A stretch of DNA of 64,000 nt, taken from the NCBI RefSeq assembly GCF_004000765.1, contig NZ_BILW01000001.1, forward strand, positions 186,001 to 250,000, given 5' to 3'. This document shows, in pieces, positions 57,688-64,000 of the stretch. The notes below the pieces were generated by a model that saw only the letters and a list, made by a program, of their open reading frames with translations, made no database searches and was not told the DNA's origin. The position numbers were made by a program, and so were the translations under genes. Every line of letters begins with the position of its first letter. Position 1 is the first letter of the stretch. This DNA comes from Paenibacillus chondroitinus NBRC 15376 (GTDB lineage: Bacteria; Bacillota; Bacilli; Paenibacillales; NBRC-103111).

Positions 57688-60603
57688 TTGGCGTTATTTA
57701 TCATGATCTTGCGCAAAATGATCAATAATAAATGGCTAGAGCTTAGCTTGTTGTTCGGGCTTGTGCTGTCCGTCGCATTGGCGAGCAGCATGCCGATTTA
57801 TACGAGTGCCATTTTGCAACGGCTGCTCATTCAAGAAATGCAGCAGCTGCAGCTGGGCAGCAATCAATATCCGGGCATTTATTGGCTGTCAGCCTCTTTT
57901 TCCGCGCAAGAAAAACAAGCGAAGCATGTCACGATAGCAGAAACCGAGCAGTTTCTTAAGGGAAAAGAAGGGCGATTCGGCATCCCGGTGCAGTCCTTCG
58001 TGCGTGAAAGGGCAACACAGCGTTACAATTTAACACCCGCTGAGCCGGATAAAATCGATGTTAATGTGCAAAGATCAGCCGATATTTCCGCAATCGATGG
58101 CATGGAGAGCCACATCAGACTTGTAGATGGGCGGCTTCCGGCGAATGAGCCGGTTAACGGTGTGTATGAAGCCCTTGTTGCTCCAGAGGCATTAACTGAG
58201 CTCGGGATGGTGCTGAACACCGTTTTCATTATCAAAGATGCGGGTTTGCAGGAGCCGATCTCCATTAAACCTGTCGGCGTGTTCGACCGCAAAGACTACA
58301 CCGATATTTTTTGGTACAACAATACGAGCAGTTATAAAAACAGCTTTCTTATCGATTTTCAATTGTTCGAGAAAGCGTTTACGGTGGATGGCAAGTTAAA
58401 TGTTCAATCCAGCTATTGGTATTTTGCGCTTGATTACAAGCTGTTGACTTTGGCCTCCGCCGACGGATTTCTGTACAACGATGAAGCGATCAATACCTAC
58501 ATGGATGCTCATTATGAAAACCATAATAAAAACGTGCCAGCGCTCCAAACACTCACTAACTATTATGTAAAAGAAGCGAATTTGCGGAAAATGTTATGGT
58601 CACTTAATGTGCCTGTTATGCTGATGCTCGCTTTTTACTTATACATGGTGGCTAACCTCATCACGGAAAGGCAAAAAACAGAGATCGCCGTGCTGCGCAG
58701 CCGGGGAGCCAGCCGCTGGCAAATTGTGCTTAGTTACGCCGTTGAAGGCGTAGTGCTTGGGGCGATTGCCTATGGGGTAGGGCCGTATATTGGCGAATCG
58801 ATTACAAGCTTATTAGGTGCTTCTAATGGATTTCTTGAATTTGTCCAACGCGCAAAGCTGGAAACTGCGCTTAATCAGGATGCTTTTCTCTATGCGTTGA
58901 TCGCAATTTCAGCATCGCTTGTCATGACGATTATTCCCGTTATCCTTGCCACAAGAGTCACCATTGTCGGCCACAAGCAGCAATCAGCGAGACTGCAGAA
59001 ACAGTCTTTTTGGCATAAATTTTTTCTCGATATCGCGATCATCGGTATTTCGTTATACGGATTGCAGAATTACAAAACGAGGGTCAAAGATATCCTTTCA
59101 CTCGGTTTGAAATCAGGTGATTTGCGAGTAGATCCCCTGTTGTTTCTCATTCCCGCGATGTTTATTTTCGGACTCGGATTGCTCGTGCTTCGTTTATATC
59201 CCTTATTCATGAAGCTTCTGTACAGAATCGGGAAACGCTGGTGGCCGCCAACTGTGTACACGACTTTAATCCAGGTGAGCCGTTCGATTATTCAGTATCA
59301 ATTTATTATGGTGTTTCTCATCATTACGATTGCTACCGGACTGTTCAGCGCAAGCGCTACGCGTACCATCAATCAGAACACGACGGATAAAATCCGGTAT
59401 TCCGCCGGTTCCGATATCGTCATGCAGATTCATTGGGAAAACGATGCGCCACCGGCTATCTTATTTGGCGCAGAGGAATCGAGCGATGACAGTTCGTCTG
59501 AGGAGGCTTCATCGAATGATGCTGCAGTAACTCCACCGCCTAAGGTTCAATATAGCGAGCCGTCTTTTTTACCGTTTACTCAGCTGCCAGGCGTGGAACA
59601 TGCAACTAAGGTGTTTGTCAAAAACGATGCATCCTTCACCAAAGGTAAAACGAACGCCAAAGTTGAGCTGATGGGCATAGACACCAAAGCCTTCGGCGAG
59701 ACGGCGTGGTTGAGAGATCATTTGCTGGATCATCATATATACGAGTATTTAAATTTAATTGCCAAAAATCCTTCTGCTGTTCTGATATCAAAGTCGGTGG
59801 CGGAAGAATACGGCGTCCAAGTAGGAGATACCCTGTCGGTCGGTTGGGGAAACCTCGAACCTGCTTCCGTGACCGTCTTCGGGATCATTAATTATTGGCC
59901 TTCCTGGAATCCTAATCCGGGAGCGGGTGATACGATTTCGGTTACCACGAAGCAAGGGACGACCACGAAGGTAAAGAAACCGATGCTAATCGTCGGTCAC
60001 CTCACGTACATTCAGAATAACATCGGAATTGAGCCTTATGAGGTTTGGATGAAACTGAAACCGGAAGCAAGCAGTCAAGCCGTGTATCAGGCTGTGATCA
60101 AACACGGGTATGATATCGAATCGTTGACCGACGCCAAACAAGCGCAGATCATAGCTGTCAAAGATCCTTTTCAACTCGCGATTAATGGTGTTATGACGTT
60201 AGGATTTATCATTTCGGTTGTCGTTTGCTTTTTCGGTTTCCTGCTCTACTGGGTGTTGTCGTTATCCGCTCGGACCCTGCAGTTCGGGATTTTCAGGGCG
60301 ATGGGCGTTTCCGTCGCTCAACTGATTGGCATGCTGATCGGTGAACAAGTGATGGTATCGGGCGCAGCGATTCTTATTGGGATGATGACGGGCAATATCG
60401 CCAGTCATTTGTTTGTTCCCTTATTCGAGTTATCGTTCGATCCCAGCACACAAGTGCCTCCGTTTCAAGTTACGTTCGATCCGCGCGACCATGAGCGGCT
60501 GTACGCGATCGTTACCGCCATGATTACAATTGGGCTTGTGGTGCTCGGACATATCGTCTCGCGAATCCGGATACATCAGGCCGTGAAGCTTGGGGAGGAT
60601 TAA
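57688..60603 (+). CDS. Tandem FtsX/MacB-type ABC permease
   Basis: The 971-residue protein contains two FtsX-type halves. First half: membrane segment near 12-33, an extracellular domain (35-300), then segments near 306, 351 and 399. Linking segments lie near 444 and 483. Second half: a segment near 538, an extracellular domain (555-825) with a Ser/Asp/Glu-rich loop (EESSDDSSSEEASSND), and three segments near 827, 874 and 940. TERQKTEIAVLRSRGASRWQ-like text in the first half (KTEIAVLRSRGAS) and LQFGIFRAMGVS in the second are the coupling motifs of the family. A fused permease of this kind forms a full transporter by itself and could use two different ATPases, as encoded on both sides. The start is TTG 57688 after AGGAGG. 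Substrate is unknown; lipoproteins or surface glycans are possible. Confidence 0.88.
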   Translation: MALFIMILRKMINNKWLELSLLFGLVLSVALASSMPIYTSAILQRLLIQEMQQLQLGSNQYPGIYWLSASFSAQEKQAKHVTIAETEQFLKGKEGRFGIPVQSFVRERATQRYNLTPAEPDKIDVNVQRSADISAIDGMESHIRLVDGRLPANEPVNGVYEALVAPEALTELGMVLNTVFIIKDAGLQEPISIKPVGVFDRKDYTDIFWYNNTSSYKNSFLIDFQLFEKAFTVDGKLNVQSSYWYFALDYKLLTLASADGFLYNDEAINTYMDAHYENHNKNVPALQTLTNYYVKEANLRKMLWSLNVPVMLMLAFYLYMVANLITERQKTEIAVLRSRGASRWQIVLSYAVEGVVLGAIAYGVGPYIGESITSLLGASNGFLEFVQRAKLETALNQDAFLYALIAISASLVMTIIPVILATRVTIVGHKQQSARLQKQSFWHKFFLDIAIIGISLYGLQNYKTRVKDILSLGLKSGDLRVDPLLFLIPAMFIFGLGLLVLRLYPLFMKLLYRIGKRWWPPTVYTTLIQVSRSIIQYQFIMVFLIITIATGLFSASATRTINQNTTDKIRYSAGSDIVMQIHWENDAPPAILFGAEESSDDSSSEEASSNDAAVTPPPKVQYSEPSFLPFTQLPGVEHATKVFVKNDASFTKGKTNAKVELMGIDTKAFGETAWLRDHLLDHHIYEYLNLIAKNPSAVLISKSVAEEYGVQVGDTLSVGWGNLEPASVTVFGIINYWPSWNPNPGAGDTISVTTKQGTTTKVKKPMLIVGHLTYIQNNIGIEPYEVWMKLKPEASSQAVYQAVIKHGYDIESLTDAKQAQIIAVKDPFQLAINGVMTLGFIISVVVCFFGFLLYWVLSLSARTLQFGIFRAMGVSVAQLIGMLIGEQVMVSGAAILIGMMTGNIASHLFVPLFELSFDPSTQVPPFQVTFDPRDHERLYAIVTAMITIGLVVLGHIVSRIRIHQAVKLGED

Positions 60604-60604
60604 G

Positions 60605-61489
60605 ATGATCCATTGCGATAATCTGGTTAAAATCTACAAAATTGCCGATTTGGAAGTCGTGGCGCTGCAAGGCTTGGATCTGCATGTGGAAGCTGGCGAG
60701 CTGATGGCTATTATCGGCAATAGCGGAAGCGGCAAATCGACGCTGCTCAATATGCTTGGAGGACTTGATCGTCCTTCGGCCGGGCGTTTGATCGTAGACG
60801 GCAAGGATCTGCTCAGCATCCGCGAAAAAGACCTCGTCAAATATAAGCGCGAATCCGTCGGCTTTGTCTGGCAGAACAATGCGCGCAACTTAATCCCTTA
60901 TTTGACCGCTCAGGAAAATGTGGAATTGCCCATTCTGCTGCAGGGCAAACGGAAACGGGAGCGCGCGCTTGAGCTGCTGGAAGCCGTCGGGCTTAGCCAC
61001 AGAAGGAATAACAAGTTGAACCAGTTATCCGGTGGAGAGCAGCAGCGCGTGGCGATTGCGATTGCCCTTGCCAATCATCCGAAGCTGCTGCTTGCCGATG
61101 AACCTACGGGCTCGGTCGATACGCGCATGGCGAACCAAATCCTTGATTTGTTCCGGCAGCTTTCCCGGGAACTGGGGCTCACGATCGTGATTGTGACACA
61201 TGATCCCATGCTCGCCAAGAAGGTGGATCGTGTGGTTGCGATCCGGGACGGACGAACGTCGTCAGAAATTTTACGGCGTAAGTCGTATGAGCAAGAAATG
61301 CAGGATTTAGAAGAAGGCATTGAAGAGGAAGAAGAGGAGTCTCACGACGAATATGCGGTGCTTGACCAAGCCGGTCGGCTGCAAATTCCTGCGAGCTACT
61401 TGGAATCCATCGGCATGAAAGAAACGAACAAAGTGAAGGTTACGGTGGAGGACGGCAAAATTGTGCTCATACCTCCTATCAAAGTATAA
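60605..61489 (+). CDS. ABC exporter ATPase with C-terminal AbrB-like domain
   Basis: The 294-residue protein has a MacB/LolD-type ATPase (residues 1-220): Walker A GNSGSGKSTLLN, signature LSGGEQQRVAIAIALANH, Walker B LLLADEPTGSVD, and IVTHDPM. It is followed by a very acidic linker (about 225-250, EEGIEEEEEESHDE) and then about 45 residues with the swapped-hairpin pattern of SpoVT/AbrB/MazE domains: LDQAGRLQIPASYLESIGM, then KVKVTVEDGKIVLIPP. Such domains usually bind DNA or dimerise. ATG 60605 is chosen because GGGGAGG at 60592-60598 fits it. It follows the permease gene by one base and precedes the GH127 gene. The role of the extra domain (dimerisation, regulation or DNA contact) is not known to me. 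Confidence 0.88.
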   Translation: MIHCDNLVKIYKIADLEVVALQGLDLHVEAGELMAIIGNSGSGKSTLLNMLGGLDRPSAGRLIVDGKDLLSIREKDLVKYKRESVGFVWQNNARNLIPYLTAQENVELPILLQGKRKRERALELLEAVGLSHRRNNKLNQLSGGEQQRVAIAIALANHPKLLLADEPTGSVDTRMANQILDLFRQLSRELGLTIVIVTHDPMLAKKVDRVVAIRDGRTSSEILRRKSYEQEMQDLEEGIEEEEEESHDEYAVLDQAGRLQIPASYLESIGMKETNKVKVTVEDGKIVLIPPIKV

Positions 61490-61506
61490 CGAAGGAGCAA
61501 TTGTCG

Positions 61507-63240
61507 ATGATTAGTCAGCAAACGAAACAAATACCGGATACCCTGCTGCTGGAGGAGCGGGCAGGGCACGTGCTTAGCGCCATTATCGGGATGGCGGATG
61601 AGGATTTCGGATATATTCCTTTTTTTGCCGCGAATTTGATGGAGAAGCCGGCGTTTTTGACCCATGGGGATTGGGATTACGGCTCCAGCCATGGCCGCTT
61701 GGTGGATGCTCTTATTTTGGCCAGACATATGACAGGAGACGAGCGGGGGCGGGACATTGAGGAGCGTTACCGAGCTAACTTCCTCAGCTTTTTTAAAGAG
61801 GATGGTCTCAGCTACCGGCAAATCAATCCGAAGGCACCTTGGGAAACGAACGCAAACTTGATTGACCAGCGGGCTGTCATTCTTGCATTGACTTCCTGGT
61901 TTATGTCAACAGGCGACCGCAAAATCAAGCATGTGGCTGATAAACATGTGGCTGCGCTCAAACGTATCGCGATTAAGGAGAAAGACGTGTGGTACTATCC
62001 GGCTTCCGAGTACACCGTCAATGGCTGGCCGTCCACGAACGCGATCCAGCTTCGATTGGCCCCGGATCCGGCGGCATTCTGCGGACGTTTGGTCATGCCG
62101 CTGCTCAAATATTATGAGCTGACAGGAAATATGGATGCATTCGAGCTGTGTCAATTTTTCTCGGCGCTTATCGTTCATCGCAGCGGTGTGTTTAATCCGG
62201 ATGGCAGCTTTAACGATTCGCTTGCTTACCGCAGCGGCCACTTCCATACCCGTATTGGTACACTTGATGCGCTCGCGCGTTTCGCTTTGCATACACAGGA
62301 TGCTTCAATCATCCATTTCGTCAAGAAGAGCTATGACTGGGCGTTAACTCGCTCCACAACGTTTGGCTGGACGCCTGGCGATATGCACGAACAAGCTTTT
62401 GAGCATGAAACTTGCTCGCTCGTTGACTTGATTTCTACAGGAATTACGCTGGCTAGAGTCGGATATGTGGAGTACTGGGGCATCGTAGAACGCTTCATGC
62501 GCAACCACTTAACCGAGTCGCAGCTGCTGAATCTGGATTGGGTTGTGGGAGCTGACAGCAAAGCCAATGATGATGTTGGGATGAAATCTTTCTTCAACGT
62601 GGCGGAACGTACGCGTGGCGCATTCGCCGGTTACTCCGCTCCAAACGATTTCTGCTGTAATGTCAGCGGAGGCAGAGGGCATACCAGCGATTTGCAAACC
62701 TGCTGTATCGGCTCGGGGACGCGCGGTTTATTTATGGGCTGGAGCAATACGATTACGGAGCATAACGGGACGATTAGCGTAAATTTTCTGTTGAACCGGG
62801 GCTCACGTTGGCTTGATGTCTCCAGTCATTTGCCTCACGAAGGCAAGGTGGAACTGGAAATTCATCGCAGTGTGCCAAGATTGCTGGTTCGCATCCCTGA
62901 ATGGGCAGGCTACGCGAAGGTGGAAGTCTACCGTGAACTTGGCGATAGCGTACGGACACAATCCGGCAGCGAACCAAGCATGTGGGTGAACCAACGCTTC
63001 CTCGCGCTCGGCCCGGTTCAGGCAGGAGAGAAGATTACGCTAACCTTCCCGCTTAGTGAACGCCAAACCATAGAGAAGGCGGTAGGACAGGAGTTTATCA
63101 CGCGTTGGCGCGGGGATGATGTCATTCATTTGAGTCCGGCAGGGACGCATCACCCCTTTTATAACAACCGGAAAATATTCGAGAAAGCACCTCTCCGTTC
63201 AGGCCAGTATCGCCGATTACAGGAAGAATTTTATTGGTAA
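61507..63240 (+). CDS. Glycoside hydrolase family 127-like (beta-L-arabinofuranosidase type)
   Basis: The 577-residue protein has the (alpha/alpha)6 toroid of DUF1680/GH127 and the metal-site signature: Glu301 and Cys303 in HETCS, and Cys399-Cys400 in TCCIGSGTRG. In the characterised bifidobacterial enzyme the equivalent Glu, three cysteines and zinc form the active site, with one cysteine as nucleophile. The C-terminal sandwich begins about residue 415 (EHNGTISVNFLLNRGS) and includes LVRIPEWAG. It probably removes terminal beta-L-arabinofuranose, although relatives act on other sugars, including aceric acid in pectin. ATG 61507 is preferred over TTG 61501 for spacing from AAGGAG. No signal peptide is seen. 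A mutarotase gene follows after 13 bp. Confidence 0.9.
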   Translation: MISQQTKQIPDTLLLEERAGHVLSAIIGMADEDFGYIPFFAANLMEKPAFLTHGDWDYGSSHGRLVDALILARHMTGDERGRDIEERYRANFLSFFKEDGLSYRQINPKAPWETNANLIDQRAVILALTSWFMSTGDRKIKHVADKHVAALKRIAIKEKDVWYYPASEYTVNGWPSTNAIQLRLAPDPAAFCGRLVMPLLKYYELTGNMDAFELCQFFSALIVHRSGVFNPDGSFNDSLAYRSGHFHTRIGTLDALARFALHTQDASIIHFVKKSYDWALTRSTTFGWTPGDMHEQAFEHETCSLVDLISTGITLARVGYVEYWGIVERFMRNHLTESQLLNLDWVVGADSKANDDVGMKSFFNVAERTRGAFAGYSAPNDFCCNVSGGRGHTSDLQTCCIGSGTRGLFMGWSNTITEHNGTISVNFLLNRGSRWLDVSSHLPHEGKVELEIHRSVPRLLVRIPEWAGYAKVEVYRELGDSVRTQSGSEPSMWVNQRFLALGPVQAGEKITLTFPLSERQTIEKAVGQEFITRWRGDDVIHLSPAGTHHPFYNNRKIFEKAPLRSGQYRRLQEEFYW

Positions 63241-63253
63241 AAAGGAGGGGCAA

Positions 63254-64000
63254 ATGAGTACATATTGGGCTGGCCCCTTACTCAAAGAGGGATTCTCCAT
63301 CATTCGGTTAACCGACGAAGAAAGCCGTTCCTCCGCGGAGCTGATCCCGGCAATCGGCAATAATCTTTATCGTTTCACGTGCGATGGGGTTGAAGTTCTC
63401 ATGCCGCCTGCGAGCTTAAGCTCGTTATGGCATGAACCCAATGAGGTGTTTAAATACGGGACACCACTATTATCTCCGCCGAACAGGGTTCTTAACGGTC
63501 GTTTTTTATTCAAAGGTCGTGAATATAAGCTGCCTCTGAACGAGCCTCCTGATCATCATTTGCATGGTGAAATATGTTCAAAGGCATGGAAAGTGGTTGG
63601 CTACGGCGCTTCCGAAGAGGAAGGGGCTTGGGTCACCAGCCAATTTCGTTACGCTGATCATCCTGAGATTATGGCCTATTTTCCTCATATGCTGGTCTTT
63701 ACAATGACATATCGGCTGAAGGCTGGCCGACTTTATCTGGAAGGGGGGATTGAAAATAAAGGCGTGGAGGAAGCCCCGTTCGCTTTTGGGCTGCACCCTT
63801 ACTTTGCAGTACCGTTTGGGGACGGTGAAGAAATTTCACTTTGTGTACCTGCGGCTGCGGAATGGCCCGTTACGAACCAGGCATTCGTCATCGGCACGCC
63901 GGAGGAATCGGCATTCAGCCGAAAGCTTCGGCAAGGTGCTTCTATCGAGAACTACCCGCTGCTTGGCTGTTCTCTGATAACCATGAGTCAGGATGGGGAT
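63254..64000 (+). CDS. Aldose 1-epimerase (mutarotase) family, truncated by the window end
   Basis: The frame is open from ATG 63254 to the last base (249 codons, no stop), so the C-terminus is outside. AAAGGAGGGG at 63241-63250 supports the start. Family features: PAIGNNLYRFTCDGVEVL near the N-terminus, PNRVLNGRFLFKGREYKLPL with the substrate-binding Asn-Arg pair, DHHLHGEICSKAWKV with the conserved histidine, and FAFGLHPYFAVP with the second catalytic histidine. Such enzymes interconvert alpha and beta anomers of released sugars. It is translated right after GH127 and probably belongs to the same operon. The specific sugar cannot be told. Confidence 0.88.
   Translation, partial: MSTYWAGPLLKEGFSIIRLTDEESRSSAELIPAIGNNLYRFTCDGVEVLMPPASLSSLWHEPNEVFKYGTPLLSPPNRVLNGRFLFKGREYKLPLNEPPDHHLHGEICSKAWKVVGYGASEEEGAWVTSQFRYADHPEIMAYFPHMLVFTMTYRLKAGRLYLEGGIENKGVEEAPFAFGLHPYFAVPFGDGEEISLCVPAAAEWPVTNQAFVIGTPEESAFSRKLRQGASIENYPLLGCSLITMSQDGD

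Overview
The window is 64 kb from a low-to-moderate G+C Gram-positive bacterium, most likely Paenibacillus or a close relative. The evidence is strong Shine-Dalgarno sites, lipobox lipoproteins, an SLH-domain surface protein, an MsmK-type ATPase, CcpA-type cre sites, YesN/AraC-style regulation, and a Yip1-like/DUF5696 gene pair that I associate from memory with Paenibacillaceae. Every gene I can support reads on the plus strand. There are no rRNAs, tRNAs, insertion sequences or CRISPR arrays.

Almost the whole window is one large glycan-utilisation locus. Layout: (1) 1-1.0 kb, end of a DapA-family aldolase/lyase gene and an SGNH esterase. (2) 1.4-12.2 kb, a GH29 fucosidase-type enzyme, a large unassigned hydrolase, a GH95 enzyme, an MGH1-type toroid hydrolase and two BNR propeller enzymes. 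(3) 12.3-13.2 kb, an AraC regulator with a terminator. (4) 13.4-24.7 kb, a sugar importer (MsmK ATPase, a CBM-like/SBP fusion, two permeases), two DUF5060/DUF4038 hydrolases and a second GH95, closed by a terminator. (5) 25.0-42.1 kb, a Gfo/Idh oxidoreductase, a sugar isomerase, two GH2 enzymes, a GH42, a GH106-like enzyme and two unassigned hydrolase-like proteins. (6) 42.1-48.3 kb, an NHL/Yip1-like membrane protein, a DUF5696 protein and two permeases. (7) 48.3-55.9 kb, five paralogous exported proteins sharing one uncharacterised alpha/beta domain, interleaved with two paralogous sugar-binding lipoproteins and ending in an SLH-anchored member and a terminator. (8) 56.0-61.5 kb, an FtsX/MacB-type ABC system with two ATPases, one of which carries an AbrB-like tail. 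(9) 61.5-64.0 kb, a GH127 enzyme and a truncated aldose 1-epimerase.

The enzyme set (GH29, GH95 x2, GH2 x2, GH42, GH106-like, GH127, GH140-like x2, BNR propellers, esterase) suggests a highly branched plant polysaccharide carrying L-fucose/L-galactose, L-rhamnose, L-arabinose and D-galactose, such as complex pectin or arabinogalactan. None of the catabolic enzymes shows an obvious signal peptide. The picture is therefore import of oligosaccharides by two ABC importers that may share one ATPase, followed by cytoplasmic dismantling.

Two points stand out. First, four separate intergenic regions (before 1435, 13406, 24956 and 50642) each carry a pair of CCTATAATG-like half-sites about 21 bp apart. 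In three of them a -10 hexamer lies 24 bp further on in place of a good -35, as expected for an AraC-family activator; the AraC gene sits inside the locus. Second, the array of five paralogous surface proteins around two binding proteins, followed by a tandem-FtsX exporter, looks like an undescribed surface apparatus.
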